Shown in pieces: positions 45,271-55,410 of a stretch of DNA of 64,000 nt. Under the pieces are notes generated by a model. It saw nothing but the letters and a program-made list of their open reading frames with translations, was not told where the DNA came from and did no database searches. Each line of letters starts with the position of its first letter. The stretch's first letter is position 1. Source of the stretch: an uncultured Flavobacteriales bacterium (GTDB taxonomy: Bacteria > Bacteroidota > Bacteroidia > Flavobacteriales > UBA7312); NCBI GenBank assembly GCA_913048435.1, contig CAJWWC010000004.1, forward strand, positions 1-64,000, given 5' to 3'. A program made the position numbers and the translations under genes.

Positions 45271-48069
45271 ATGAGTTTATTTGAAAAATATCTTTTAGAA
45301 AATAAAGAAAGAAAAATACTTGGTCTTGATCCAAAACCAATAGATGAAAAAGATTTATTAGACGAAATAATTGATCAAATTAAAACAATAAATCACGAGT
45401 ACAGAAATATTTCTCTAGATTTTTTTATTTATAACGTACTACCCGGCACTACTGAGGCAGCTAAATCAAAATCCAACTTTCTTAAAGAAATAATACTTTC
45501 AAATGTTCAAATAAAAGAAATATCAATAGACTTTGCCTTTGAATTATTATCACACATGAAGGGAGGTCCATCTGTTCAAGTTCTTTTAGATATTGCACTA
45601 GAAGAGAAAATACAAATTGCTAAAAAAGCTGCATCAGTGTTAAAAAAGCAAGTTTTTCTTTACGAAGCTGATATGTTTAGACTTGAAAAAGCTCTGAAAG
45701 AAAAAAATGATATAGCAATTGATATTTTAACAAGTTATTCTAAAGCTGAATTTTACACAACATTACCCGAAATCCCAGAAGAAATTAAAATAGTTACATT
45801 CGTTGCTGGAGTTGGTGACATTTCTACAGATTTATTATCACCTGGAAGCGATGCTCATTCCAGATCTGACAGACAACTTCATGGACAATGTATGTTCGAA
45901 CATAACAAAGAAAAACAAAACGCTTTAATCAAATTACAAAAAGAACATCCAGACAAAAGAATAATGCTTGTTGCAGAAAAAGGGACAATGGGTGTTGGTT
46001 CATCTAGAATGTCTGGAGTAAATAATGTTGCATTATGGATAGGTGAAAAATCTAGTGATTATATTCCATTTATAAATGTAGCTCCTATAGTTGCAGGAAC
46101 TAACGGTATATCTCCAATTTTTTTAACAACGGTTGGTGTTACAGGAGGTATAGGAATTGATTTAAAAAATTGGAAGAAAAAACATGACTCAAATGGGAAT
46201 TTAATTACTGATAATAATGGAGACCCAGTTTTAGAGCAAATTTATTCAGTTGAAACGGGAACGACATTTACGATAAATACAAAAAAGAAAAAGCTATATC
46301 AAAATGACAAAGAAATAATGGATATTTCTGAATCATTTACTCCTCAAAAATTAGAATTTATGAAAGCAGGAGGTTCATATGCAATTGTTTTTGGCAAAAA
46401 ACTACAGTCTTTCTCTTGTAAACTTTTAGGAATCAAAATACCTCAGGTTTACCAAAAATCTAAAGAAATATATATTGAAGGACAAGGTTTAACCGCTGTT
46501 GAAAAAATATTCAATAAAAATGTAGTTGGTAATTCTAAAAACACTTTACACGCTGGATCCTACACACGAGTAAAAGTAAATATTGTTGGCTCACAAGATA
46601 CTACTGGCCTTATGACATCACAAGAACTTGAAATGATGGCAGCAACTACTATATCTCCTGTTCTTGATGCAGGCTATCAATCAGGATGTCATACAGCATC
46701 TGTTTGGGATCTAAAATCTCAAGAAAATATACCTAAACTTATGAAGTTTATGTTTGATTTTGGACTTATAACAGCGAGACATCCCAACAATAAATATCCT
46801 CCAATGACAGACGTTATTCACAAAGTACTTAATGATATTACAATTGATGATTGGTCAATTATAATTGGAGGAGACTCACATACAAGAATGTCAAAAGGTG
46901 TTGCGTTTGGAGCTGATTCTGGAACTGTAGCCCTTGCTCTTGCAACAGGAGAAGCCTCAATGCCTATTCCAGAATCTGTAAAGGTTACCTTTAAAGGTAA
47001 AATGAAAAATCATCTTGATTTTAGAGATGTAGTTCATGCAACTCAATCTCAAATGCTAAAAAAATTCAAAGGTGAAAATGTTTTTCAAGGTAGAATTATT
47101 GAAGTTCATATTGGGACACTTTTAGCAGATCAAGCATTTACATTTACTGATTGGACTGCTGAGATGAAAGCAAAAGCATCAATATGCATTTCAGAAAAAG
47201 ATACTTTGATTAATTCGTTAAAGATAGCAAAAGGTCGAATCGAAAATATGATAGCAAAAAAAATGGATAATGAGAAGCAAGTTTTAGCTGGCTTAATTGA
47301 TAAAGTTAATTTTCGAATTGAAGAACTGAATTCTGACAAAAAATCACCACTAAAACCTGATTCTAATGCAAAATATTATGCTGAGTTTGAAGTCAATTTA
47401 GATAATATAGATGAGCCAATGATAGCTGATCCTGATGTAAATAATGAAGATATCTCAAAGCGATATACTCACGATACAATTCGTAAACTATCGTTCTACA
47501 AAGCATCAAAAAAAATCGATTTAGGTTTTGTTGGTTCGTGTATGGTTCATAAAGGAGATATTAAAATTGTTGCCAAAATGTTAAAGAATTTAGAAGAAAA
47601 AACTAAATGTGTAAAATTTAATGCTCCATTAGTTTTAACTGCCCCCACCTATAATATAATTGACGAACTAAAAAGTGAAGGGGACTGGGAGATTCTTCAA
47701 AAATATTCAAGTTTTGAATTTGACGATTCTGCACCTAAAAATATTGCAAGAACTAAGTATGAAAATGTTTTATATCTTGAAAGACCTGGGTGTAATTTAT
47801 GCATGGGAAATCAAGAAAAAGCAGAGAAAGGTGATAGTGTAATGTCAACATCTACAAGATTATTTCAAGGACGAGTTGTGAAAGATTCAGATAGGAAAAA
47901 AGGTGAGTCTTTACTTGCATCAACTCCTGTTGTAGTTTTATCTGCTATTTTAGGAAGAACACCTTCACTTAATGAATATAAACATGCTGTTAAAGGCATA
48001 AAACTTACTCGATTTTCTCCGCCTTTACAACAAATGACATCTAGGCCTAATCACCTGCTTTCATATTAG
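45271..48069 (+). CDS. acnB: Aconitate hydratase B / 2-methylisocitrate dehydratase
   Basis: 932 residues, a little longer than E. coli AcnB (~865). It isomerises citrate to isocitrate with a [4Fe-4S] cluster. Cluster cysteines are Cys473 in SGCHTASVWD, and Cys841 and Cys844 in ERPGCNLCMGNQ. The N-terminal HEAT-like AcnB domain (EKYLLENKERKILGLDPKPIDEKDL in blocks, SHMKGGPSVQVLLDIAL) is present. Substrate-site loops GGDSHTRMSKGVAFGADSGTVALA and HATQSQMLKKFKGENVFQG are intact. The 146-base upstream gap (45125-45270) is very A/T-rich with poly-A and poly-T tracts and no clear -7 motif. icd, the next TCA step, is at 55411. Confidence 0.96.
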   Translation: MSLFEKYLLENKERKILGLDPKPIDEKDLLDEIIDQIKTINHEYRNISLDFFIYNVLPGTTEAAKSKSNFLKEIILSNVQIKEISIDFAFELLSHMKGGPSVQVLLDIALEEKIQIAKKAASVLKKQVFLYEADMFRLEKALKEKNDIAIDILTSYSKAEFYTTLPEIPEEIKIVTFVAGVGDISTDLLSPGSDAHSRSDRQLHGQCMFEHNKEKQNALIKLQKEHPDKRIMLVAEKGTMGVGSSRMSGVNNVALWIGEKSSDYIPFINVAPIVAGTNGISPIFLTTVGVTGGIGIDLKNWKKKHDSNGNLITDNNGDPVLEQIYSVETGTTFTINTKKKKLYQNDKEIMDISESFTPQKLEFMKAGGSYAIVFGKKLQSFSCKLLGIKIPQVYQKSKEIYIEGQGLTAVEKIFNKNVVGNSKNTLHAGSYTRVKVNIVGSQDTTGLMTSQELEMMAATTISPVLDAGYQSGCHTASVWDLKSQENIPKLMKFMFDFGLITARHPNNKYPPMTDVIHKVLNDITIDDWSIIIGGDSHTRMSKGVAFGADSGTVALALATGEASMPIPESVKVTFKGKMKNHLDFRDVVHATQSQMLKKFKGENVFQGRIIEVHIGTLLADQAFTFTDWTAEMKAKASICISEKDTLINSLKIAKGRIENMIAKKMDNEKQVLAGLIDKVNFRIEELNSDKKSPLKPDSNAKYYAEFEVNLDNIDEPMIADPDVNNEDISKRYTHDTIRKLSFYKASKKIDLGFVGSCMVHKGDIKIVAKMLKNLEEKTKCVKFNAPLVLTAPTYNIIDELKSEGDWEILQKYSSFEFDDSAPKNIARTKYENVLYLERPGCNLCMGNQEKAEKGDSVMSTSTRLFQGRVVKDSDRKKGESLLASTPVVVLSAILGRTPSLNEYKHAVKGIKLTRFSPPLQQMTSRPNHLLSY

Positions 48070-48094
48070 ATGTGAGTAAATTGACAAAAAATAT

Positions 48095-49324
48095 TTGAAA
48101 TTATTTATATTAAATATAAAAATTGCTCTTGAGTCAATTAGAACAAATTTACTTAGAACTATACTTACTATTTTTATAATTGCTGTAGGAATTTCTGCTC
48201 TTGTTGGTATTCAAATAGCTATTGAATCCATAAAATCTTCTATTGATGAAAACTTCACTAGTATGGGAGCTAATACATTTAATATTAGAAATAAAAGCTC
48301 GTCCATCAAAATAGGTAAAAAAGGTACCAAGCCAAAACGCTATGCTTCCATTAGCTATTCTGAAGCTAAAAGATTTAAAAATGAATTTTACAGTACTTCC
48401 TCAATATCATCTTGGGCAAGCTCTACAGCTACTATTTCATATAAATCAAAAAATAGCGAACCTAATATAAATATTACTGGTACTGATGAAAACCATTTAC
48501 TAACTGCAGGCTATAAAATAGCTGAAGGGAGGAATTTTACATTTGATGAAGTTAAACAAGGAAAGCATGTAATTATTATTGGTGAAGATATCAAAAAGAA
48601 TGTATTTGAAAAATCAAAGGCAATTGGTAAAATTATTTCTTTAGGTGGAAATAAGTATAAAGTCATAGGTGTCCTTAAAAAAAAAGGAGCTAGTATGAGT
48701 TTTGGTGGAGACAAAACTTGTCTTATCCCACTAACTAATGCTAGACAATATTTTGGCTTTCCAAATCAATCATTTACAATCAGTATATTATCATCTAACG
48801 CTGAAAAATTAAATGCTACTATTGGTGAAGCCGTTGCAGTGATGCGTATTGTAAGAAAGTTAAAGCCTATTGAAGAAGATAATTTCGAAATTATAAGAAG
48901 CGATAATTTAACACAAGTGATGCTCGAAAATATAAAATATGTGACAATTGCATCTTTATTAATTGGTACCATTACATTGTTTGGGTCTGCTGTAGGTTTA
49001 ATGAACATAATGTTGGTATCAGTTACAGAGCGTACCAAAGAAATTGGTATACGTAAAGCACTAGGTGCCACAGCGAAAGTAATTCAATGGCAATTTCTAG
49101 TAGAAGCTATTGTTATATGTCAAATCGGTGGAATAATTGGTATTATTTTGGGAATAATAATAGGAAATCTAACTTCCTTAGTTATAGGTAGTAATCTAGT
49201 CATACCATGGATGTGGATGATTTCTGGTGTTGCTTTATGTATTGTTGTAGGTTTGTGCTCAGGGATTTTTCCAGCAGTCAAAGCTGCTAAACTTGATCCA
49301 ATTGAGGCATTAAGGCACGAATAA
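48095..49324 (+). CDS. MacB/FtsX-type ABC transporter permease
   Basis: 409 residues. Layout of a MacB-like permease: N-terminal helix (RTNLLRTILTIFIIAVGISALVGIQIA), a large periplasmic MacB-PCD domain (about 45-260), then three C-terminal helices of the FtsX domain (GSAVGLMNIMLVSVTERTKEIGIRKALGA, a highly conserved coupling region; CSGIFPAVKAAKLDPIEALRHE at the end). The start is a TTG at 48095, used because the first helix begins just after it and the next ATG lies far inside. No ATPase (MacB/LolD-type) gene is adjacent, so its partner is encoded elsewhere. Likely in export of lipoproteins, peptides or drugs. Confidence 0.88.
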   Translation: MKLFILNIKIALESIRTNLLRTILTIFIIAVGISALVGIQIAIESIKSSIDENFTSMGANTFNIRNKSSSIKIGKKGTKPKRYASISYSEAKRFKNEFYSTSSISSWASSTATISYKSKNSEPNINITGTDENHLLTAGYKIAEGRNFTFDEVKQGKHVIIIGEDIKKNVFEKSKAIGKIISLGGNKYKVIGVLKKKGASMSFGGDKTCLIPLTNARQYFGFPNQSFTISILSSNAEKLNATIGEAVAVMRIVRKLKPIEEDNFEIIRSDNLTQVMLENIKYVTIASLLIGTITLFGSAVGLMNIMLVSVTERTKEIGIRKALGATAKVIQWQFLVEAIVICQIGGIIGIILGIIIGNLTSLVIGSNLVIPWMWMISGVALCIVVGLCSGIFPAVKAAKLDPIEALRHE

Positions 49325-49369
49325 AAACTTCAAGTCTTTAAAGTTTATTGTTGTTTATCAACAAAATAT

Positions 49370-49813
49370 TTACTGAGAAACAACCTCAACACTAACAGAG
49401 GCGTTAACTTCTCTGTGTAAACGAACTTCAGCAGAATATAATCCTATAGTTTTAATGTTGTTTAACTTGATAAATTTACGATCTACAGTGTGACCTAATT
49501 TTTCTAACTCGTCTGCTAAGTGGTTAGAGGTCACCGAACCAAACAATTGCTTACCACCTTCAATAGTTTTAGCAGCAATAGTCACTGTTAAACCATTAAT
49601 ACTGTCGGCAATTTTATTAGCATCTTCAATAATCTTATTTTCTTTGTTAGCTCTTTGTCGTAAATTTTCAGATAGAATTTTACGAGCAGATTCTGTAGCT
49701 AATATAGCATGACCACGAGGTATTAAATAGTTGCGACCAAAACCGTTTTTTACATTCACAATTTCGTCTTTAAAGCCTAATTTCTCGACATCTTCTAATA
49801 ATATCAATTCCAT
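49370..49813 (-). CDS. rplI: 50S ribosomal protein L9
   Basis: 147 residues, normal for bL9. The N-terminal rRNA-binding domain (MELILLEDVEKLGFKDEIVNVKNGFGRNYLIPRGHA in blocks) is followed by the long connecting helix and the C-terminal domain (KQLFGSVTSNHLADELEKLGH). Last gene of rpsF-rpsR-rplI; the gap to rpsR is 9 bases. A weak TTGTTG/CAACAA hairpin lies downstream (49347-49363) but has no clear T-run. Confidence 0.98.
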   Translation of the reverse strand: MELILLEDVEKLGFKDEIVNVKNGFGRNYLIPRGHAILATESARKILSENLRQRANKENKIIEDANKIADSINGLTVTIAAKTIEGGKQLFGSVTSNHLADELEKLGHTVDRKFIKLNNIKTIGLYSAEVRLHREVNASVSVEVVSQ

Positions 49814-49822
49814 AGTTGTAAA

Positions 49823-50086
49823 TTATTTTAGCATATCGCCAACATATGGCATTAATGCCAAATGACGGCACCTTTTGATAGCTTGTGAAACTTTTCTTTG
49901 GTACTTTAATGAGGTTCCTGTAATTCTTCTTGGAAGAATTTTACCTTGCTCATTGACGAATCTCATAAGGAAGTCAGGGTCCTTGTAGTCAATGTATTTA
50001 ATTCCAGACTTTTTAAATCTACAGTATTTTTTAGTATTTCTGTTATTTACATCAACGGGTGATAAGTATCTAATATCATCTGCCAT
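49823..50086 (-). CDS. rpsR: 30S ribosomal protein S18
   Basis: 87 residues. The bS18 core is clear: [59 protein letters not shown] in blocks. It binds the S15-S6 region of 16S rRNA as a pair with S6, encoded 2 bases upstream. Confidence 0.98.
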   Translation of the reverse strand: MADDIRYLSPVDVNNRNTKKYCRFKKSGIKYIDYKDPDFLMRFVNEQGKILPRRITGTSLKYQRKVSQAIKRCRHLALMPYVGDMLK

Positions 50087-50088
50087 AA

Positions 50089-50439
50089 CTATGCTTGTTC
50101 TTTGTTAGTATTTAATCTTTTTCTTCTGCTTTCAGCATACAAAATAGCGTGCTTGTCGAGCTTAACAGTTAACCAACGCATTAAACGCTCATCACGTTTG
50201 TAAGCTAGTTCAAGTTTGTCATTAATATCTTTTTTATCAGAGGTAAATTCAATGAGATAATAAAAACCAGTTTTTTTGTTTTGGATGCTATAGGCCATCT
50301 TTTTTAGACCCCAATGCTCCTCGGCAATAATTTTTGCCTTACTTTCTTTCAAAAGCTTGGTAAACTTTTGAACCGTCTCCTTCATCTGATTTTCAGACAA
50401 AACGGGATTCAAAATGAAAACGGTTTCGTAATGGTTCAT
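50089..50439 (-). CDS. rpsF: 30S ribosomal protein S6
   Basis: 116 residues. bS6 ferredoxin-like fold: [23 protein letters not shown], then [40 protein letters not shown] in the last strand. First gene of the operon, preceded by the best-matching -33/-7 promoter in the window and a 42-base leader, long enough for the S6:S18 autoregulatory RNA seen in some phyla, although I cannot show the fold. Confidence 0.98.
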   Translation of the reverse strand: MNHYETVFILNPVLSENQMKETVQKFTKLLKESKAKIIAEEHWGLKKMAYSIQNKKTGFYYLIEFTSDKKDINDKLELAYKRDERLMRWLTVKLDKHAILYAESRRKRLNTNKEQA

Positions 50440-50481
50440 AATGTTAAATTTTAATTTTATTCTTTTTTTTTAAAAGGGTTG

Positions 50482-50512
50482 CAAATGTAGAATAATTTTT
50501 AAAATAAACAAA
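50482..50512 (-). promoter_or_regulatory. Bacteroidota promoter for rpsF-rpsR-rplI
   Basis: Minus strand TTTG (50512-50509), 19-base spacer, TACATTTG (50489-50482): a full match to the TTTG-N19-TAnnTTTG consensus. The rpsF ATG is 42 bases downstream. Confidence 0.78.
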
Positions 50513-50642
50513 GTATAATTATCAGCAAAACAACAAATTTAAGTAATTCAAAAAAGAACTATTTTCTCAAAAAAAATCTTAAAAATATATGTTTAAATAA
50601 TCACTAAAAACAATTTATTTAAAGTCATTAGGAACATTATAT

Positions 50643-50650
50643 TATATTTG
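50643..50650 (+). promoter_or_regulatory. Bacteroidota -7 motif for dnaX (TATATTTG)
   Basis: Exact TAnnTTTG, 18 bases before the preferred dnaX ATG at 50669. A possible TTG start at 50648 lies within the motif and is rejected. Confidence 0.62.
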
Positions 50651-50668
50651 TTTAACTTAATGTTCGAT

Positions 50669-52429
50669 ATGGAAAACTTTGTTGTTTCAGCACGTAAATA
50701 CCGTCCTTCTAGCTTCAAAACTGTTGTTGGTCAGCAATCTATTACCAAAACACTAAAAAACGCTATTAAAAACAACCATCTGGCTCACGCATTTTTATTC
50801 TGCGGTCCTCGTGGAGTTGGTAAAACATCATGTGCACGTATTTTGGCTAAAACCATAAATTGTATAAATCTCAATAAAGAATTAGAAGCTTGTAATGAAT
50901 GTGAATCCTGTCATGGCTTTAATAACAACCATTCATTCAATATTCACGAATTAGACGCAGCATCAAACAATGGTGTAGATAAAATTCGTGAATTAGTAGA
51001 TCAGGTACGATTTGCACCTCAGGTAGGAAAATACAATATTTATATAATAGACGAAGTACACATGTTATCTCAAGCAGCATTTAACGCTTTTCTCAAGACC
51101 CTTGAAGAGCCTCCTTCTCATGCTTTGTTTATTCTTGCTACCACTGAAAAACATAAAATTATTCCTACTATTTTATCACGCTGTCAAATATTTGATTTTA
51201 AGCGTATAGAAATTTCAGATATTGTAAATCATCTGTCATATGTAGCTGAAAACGAAAAAATAGAAGCTGAGCAAGAAGCTTTACACATAATTGCTCAAAA
51301 AGCCGATGGTGCGTTAAGGGACGCCTTGTCTATTTTTGATCAAATTATTAGTTTTAGTGGCGATAGACTAACTTATCAAATGGTTACACAAAACCTCAAC
51401 ATACTTGATAATGACTATTACTTTAGAGTAAGCGATGCTTTACATAATTCGGATATTCCTTCAGTACTTAATGAATTCAACGAAATTCTATGTAATGGTT
51501 TTGACGGCCATCATTTCATCAACGGTCTAGGAAGGCACTTCAGAAACTTATTAGTTACGAAAGATAAAGATACTATTAGTCTATTGGAAGTAGGAGACAG
51601 TATTAAACAACGATACTTAGAACAAAGCCAAACTTGGCATCAAAAACATTTATTACAAGCTCTTGAACTTTGCAATAAAGTGGACTTGAACTACAAAATA
51701 AGTAATAATAAGCGTCTATTAGTTGAAATTACACTAATGCAAATTTGTGGCGTTAAAGAAGATATTAACACAGCAGAAAAAAAAACTTTCGTAGTTACAC
51801 AAAACAAATCAGAAAATAATGTAAAAAAGGAAAATAAAGACAAAAGTGAAGTTTTAACTTCAACAATTTCTACAAACTTTGAAGAAAATAAAAATTTAGA
51901 AATTGACCTACCCCAGCAGTCCAAAAAAGCAATTAAGATTGTCAATTTTAAAGAGGAAATTAAAAAAACTACTATTTCTATTAATCCTAATTCTGAAGTA
52001 AAAAAAGAAAATGAAAATAAGGATGAAAGTGTAGAACATCAAAAAAAATATGAAGAAAAAGCGTTTTTACAAGAAGATCTCAACGAGAAATGGGAACAAT
52101 ACGCCAATGAAAAAGAGAATTTTGGCAAACATAATTTACTTTCTATAATAAAAGATAAAAAAGCCATATTAAAAGAGAACTTCAATGTGCACCTTATACT
52201 GGACAATAAAGTTCAAGAAGAAGTGATAAACGATGAAAAGACCAAGCTTTTGGGATATCTAAAGTCAAAACTTGAAAACAATAGTATTTACTTAACAATT
52301 GAGGTATCAGTTAAAAAAAAAGAAGAAATGAAAGCTTATACTGCTGAAGATAAATTTAAAAAAATGGTTAATAAAAATCCCAAATTGTTGAATCTCAAGA
52401 ATAAATTCGACCTCGAAATCGACTTCTAA
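50669..52429 (+). CDS. dnaX: DNA polymerase III subunit gamma/tau
   Basis: 586 residues. DnaX is the clamp-loader ATPase and replisome organiser. The AAA+ module has Walker A CGPRGVGKTSCARILAKT, zinc Cys (CNECESC with an upstream Cys), Walker B IYIIDEVHMLSQ, and sensor 1 ILATTEKHKIIPTILSRCQIFDF. The C-terminal third (~residue 370 on) is Lys/Glu/Asn-rich and poorly conserved, as is usual. The ATG at 50669 (MENFVVSARKYRPSSF) matches the family N-terminus; an ATG three codons earlier is possible. The partner holA is at 30187. A 14-base A-tract separates it from the M16 gene. Confidence 0.95.
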   Translation: MENFVVSARKYRPSSFKTVVGQQSITKTLKNAIKNNHLAHAFLFCGPRGVGKTSCARILAKTINCINLNKELEACNECESCHGFNNNHSFNIHELDAASNNGVDKIRELVDQVRFAPQVGKYNIYIIDEVHMLSQAAFNAFLKTLEEPPSHALFILATTEKHKIIPTILSRCQIFDFKRIEISDIVNHLSYVAENEKIEAEQEALHIIAQKADGALRDALSIFDQIISFSGDRLTYQMVTQNLNILDNDYYFRVSDALHNSDIPSVLNEFNEILCNGFDGHHFINGLGRHFRNLLVTKDKDTISLLEVGDSIKQRYLEQSQTWHQKHLLQALELCNKVDLNYKISNNKRLLVEITLMQICGVKEDINTAEKKTFVVTQNKSENNVKKENKDKSEVLTSTISTNFEENKNLEIDLPQQSKKAIKIVNFKEEIKKTTISINPNSEVKKENENKDESVEHQKKYEEKAFLQEDLNEKWEQYANEKENFGKHNLLSIIKDKKAILKENFNVHLILDNKVQEEVINDEKTKLLGYLKSKLENNSIYLTIEVSVKKKEEMKAYTAEDKFKKMVNKNPKLLNLKNKFDLEIDF

Positions 52430-52434
52430 TAACT

Positions 52435-52448
52435 AAAAAAAAAAAAAA
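52435..52448 (+). repeat. Homopolymer A14 tract between dnaX and the M16 gene
   Basis: Fourteen consecutive A just before the M16 peptidase start codon (which follows after one C). It is not inside a gene. It may vary in length, and may alter translation initiation of the downstream gene because it occupies the leader directly before the ATG. Confidence 0.85.
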
Positions 52449-52449
52449 C

Positions 52450-55371
52450 ATGAAATCCAAAATAACCATTATTCTTGTACTAGTTGCTTTAGCATGGATA
52501 GGATATAACGTCAGTAATAATATGAATAAATTAGAAAATAGTTACGAGAAAGTGCAAAATGATCCAATGAATGCTAGAATTTATACATTGGAGAATGGGC
52601 TTAAAGTTTACCTTTCGGTTTACAGAGACGCTCCAAGAGTACAAACTTACATTGCTGTAAGGGCTGGTAGCAAAAATGATCCGTCCGATGCAACAGGCTT
52701 AGCGCATTATCTTGAGCACATGTTGTTTAAAGGCACTGACAAATACGGTTCTTTAGACTATGCTAAAGAAGAACCTATGCTTAAAAAAATAGAAACTTTG
52801 TATGAAGAGTACCGACAAATTGATATGGATGATACTGAAAATAGAGATCGTTTGTGGGCTCAAATTGATTCTGTTTCTGGGGAAGCTGCTAAATTTGCTA
52901 TCGCTAACGAATACGACAAAATGGTATCTAACATAGGGGCTAAAGGAACCAATGCCTACACCTCTGCCGAGGCAACTGTTTATGTCAATGATATACCATC
53001 CAATCAATTAGAAAAATGGTTAGACATAGAGTCTGAGCGTTTTCGTATGCCTGTCTTCCGTCTATTTCACACTGAACTAGAGGCTGTATACGAAGAAAAA
53101 AACAGAGGCTTGGATAGTGACGGTCGCAAAATGTTTGAGGCTTTATTAGAAGGTCTTTTCCAAAAGCATACCTATGGTACCCAAACTACCATAGGTACTA
53201 TTGAGCACCTTAAGAACCCATCACTTTCAGAAATTAGAAAATATTTCAACAAAAACTATGTGCCAAACAACATGGCCATATGTATGTCTGGAGATTTTAA
53301 TCCTGACTCAGTTATCCATTTGGTCAACCAAAAGTTTGGTGCTTATGAAAGAAAAGATAATCCAGAGTTCTCTCCTGGAGTTGAAGAACCTATAGCGAAA
53401 CCAATCATAAAAGATGTATTCGGCCCTGAAACAGAAAGAGTTTACCTAGGCTATCGTTTTCCCGGAGTAAAAGACAGAGAAACACAAGTAATGCGAATTA
53501 TTGATATGGTGTTAAGTAATAGTCAAGCAGGTCTTATTGACCTTAACTTGAACCAGCAACAAAAAGTACTTCAAGCCAGCTGTTTCCCATACATTCTATC
53601 AGACTACAGCACGCATATCTTATATGGTTCTCCAAAGCAGGGGCAATCTTTAGACGAATTGAAAGACTTGCTTATTGCCGAAGTAGAAAAAGTTAAAAAT
53701 GGTGATTTCCCAGATTGGCTTTTACCAGCTATAATAAGCGATATGAAACTTTCCAAAATTAAAGTTTACGAAAGTAACTCCAGTAGAGCTAATGAGTTTG
53801 TACAATCGTTTATTCAACGTATCGAATGGAAAGACTACGTTAAAGAAATGGAAGTGCTAGAAAGTATTAGCAAAGAAGAAGTGATGGAAGTTGCTAAAAA
53901 ATACTACCAAGACAATTATGTCTATGTGCGTAAAAACTTAGGCGAAGATACAGGAGTTATCAAAGTAACAAAACCTGCCATTACTCCTGTTGAAGTTAAT
54001 AGGGATTCTCAATCGGAGTTCTTGTCTAAAATATTTGAAAAAGAAGTACCCAACATTGAGCCTGACTTCTTAGATTACGAAAGCGACATAAAACAAGCTG
54101 ACATCGGTGTACCATTATTGTACATGCAAAACAAAGAAAATAGCAGATTTAAACTATTCTATATCAGCGATAGAGGTAAAAATCACAGCAAAAAACTGAG
54201 TATGGCTATTGACTATTTCAACTTTTTAGGCACTGAAGATATGAGTCCAGCTAAGAAAAAAGAAGAGTTTTATAAATTAGGTTGCGAATTATCGGTAAGT
54301 AGTCAAAACGAACAAAGCTATATCTCTTTGACAGGTCTTGACGATAATTTTGAAGAGTCTGTGAAGCTTTTCGAAAAATTACTTGCTAATGTAGTTGATA
54401 ATGAAGAAGCATTAAAAAACCTCAAAATGAATACCCTTAAAAAGAGATCTGATGCTAAACTCAATAAACAAACTATTCTTTACAGTGGTATGAGCAATTA
54501 CGCCAAGTATGGTCCAGTCAATCCGTTTACAAATACGCTTACTGACGATGAAATAATGGCAATTACTTCAGACGAATTAATTGATATTATCCGAAATATG
54601 ACTTCTTATGAGCATCGTATTTTATATTACGGGCCAAAGTCATTCGAAGAAACAGAAAAGAGTATCGCTGAATTACACCCTATTCCTTCTGAATTGAATC
54701 CAATCCAAGAAGTAGAGGACTTTAAAGAATTGGACATCAACAAAACATCGGTTTATGTTATAGACTACGATATGAAACAAGCCGAAATATTAATGGTAGC
54801 TAAAGGTCAAGGATTCAGTGCTGAAAAAATGCCTCTTATCAAACTTCATAACGAATACTTTGGTGGAAGTATGGGAAGTATTGTTTTCCAAACCTTACGT
54901 GAGTCCAAGGCTCTAGCATATTCAGTATATAGTACCTACAGTACACCAAGAGAAAATGATAAATCACATTATGTAACAGCCTATATAGGAACTCAAGCCG
55001 ATAAATTGGCAGAAGCTATGGTGGGTATGAACGAACTGCTTACAACTATACCTGAAGTTGAAGCTAATTTAGAAAATGCTAAAGAGGCAGTAATTCAAAA
55101 GATTCGTACTGAACGTATCACCAAAGACCGTGTACTTTTCAACTACGAATCAGCTAAAAGACTGGGCTATGATTATGACTCTAGAAAAGATATTTTTGAC
55201 AATATCAATAAGTTCGAAATGTCAGACTTAACTAATTTCCACAACGAGCATATGAGTGGTAACGATTATACCATATTAGTACTCGGAAATAAAGATGAGT
55301 TAAATATCAAAGCATTGAAAGAATATGGCACAGTAAAATTCTTGTCTTTAGAAGACGTATTCGGATACTAA
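52450..55371 (+). CDS. M16 family zinc metallopeptidase (two-lobed, membrane-anchored)
   Basis: 973 residues, the fused two-half form (pitrilysin/insulysin-like). Zinc motif HYLEHMLFKG (inverted HxxEH) near residue 90, with the distal Glu in AVYEEKNRG about 75-80 residues later. The second half (about 540-960) has degenerate M16 repeats without the zinc site. The N-terminus carries a hydrophobic segment (ITIILVLVALAWIGYNV) and no lipobox Cys, so it is probably tethered in the periplasm. It is 20 bases after dnaX and probably on the same transcript. Confidence 0.93.
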   Translation: MKSKITIILVLVALAWIGYNVSNNMNKLENSYEKVQNDPMNARIYTLENGLKVYLSVYRDAPRVQTYIAVRAGSKNDPSDATGLAHYLEHMLFKGTDKYGSLDYAKEEPMLKKIETLYEEYRQIDMDDTENRDRLWAQIDSVSGEAAKFAIANEYDKMVSNIGAKGTNAYTSAEATVYVNDIPSNQLEKWLDIESERFRMPVFRLFHTELEAVYEEKNRGLDSDGRKMFEALLEGLFQKHTYGTQTTIGTIEHLKNPSLSEIRKYFNKNYVPNNMAICMSGDFNPDSVIHLVNQKFGAYERKDNPEFSPGVEEPIAKPIIKDVFGPETERVYLGYRFPGVKDRETQVMRIIDMVLSNSQAGLIDLNLNQQQKVLQASCFPYILSDYSTHILYGSPKQGQSLDELKDLLIAEVEKVKNGDFPDWLLPAIISDMKLSKIKVYESNSSRANEFVQSFIQRIEWKDYVKEMEVLESISKEEVMEVAKKYYQDNYVYVRKNLGEDTGVIKVTKPAITPVEVNRDSQSEFLSKIFEKEVPNIEPDFLDYESDIKQADIGVPLLYMQNKENSRFKLFYISDRGKNHSKKLSMAIDYFNFLGTEDMSPAKKKEEFYKLGCELSVSSQNEQSYISLTGLDDNFEESVKLFEKLLANVVDNEEALKNLKMNTLKKRSDAKLNKQTILYSGMSNYAKYGPVNPFTNTLTDDEIMAITSDELIDIIRNMTSYEHRILYYGPKSFEETEKSIAELHPIPSELNPIQEVEDFKELDINKTSVYVIDYDMKQAEILMVAKGQGFSAEKMPLIKLHNEYFGGSMGSIVFQTLRESKALAYSVYSTYSTPRENDKSHYVTAYIGTQADKLAEAMVGMNELLTTIPEVEANLENAKEAVIQKIRTERITKDRVLFNYESAKRLGYDYDSRKDIFDNINKFEMSDLTNFHNEHMSGNDYTILVLGNKDELNIKALKEYGTVKFLSLEDVFGY

Positions 55372-55375
55372 ATAG

Positions 55376-55383
55376 TACATTTG
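55376..55383 (+). promoter_or_regulatory. Bacteroidota -7 motif for icd (TACATTTG)
   Basis: Exact TAnnTTTG, 27 bases before the icd ATG, starting 4 bases after the M16 stop. Confidence 0.6.
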
Positions 55384-55410
55384 CAAACTTAAAAACCGAA
55401 TTAAATTATC

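Noticed and set aside
49347..49363. TTGTTG/CAACAA hairpin between the MacB-like permease and rplI, as a terminator
   Set aside because: Only 6 bp with no clean T-run on either strand; too weak to list as a feature.
50648..50668. TTG start for dnaX seven codons upstream
   Set aside because: It lies within TATATTTG; MENFVVSARKYRP from 50669 is the family N-terminus.
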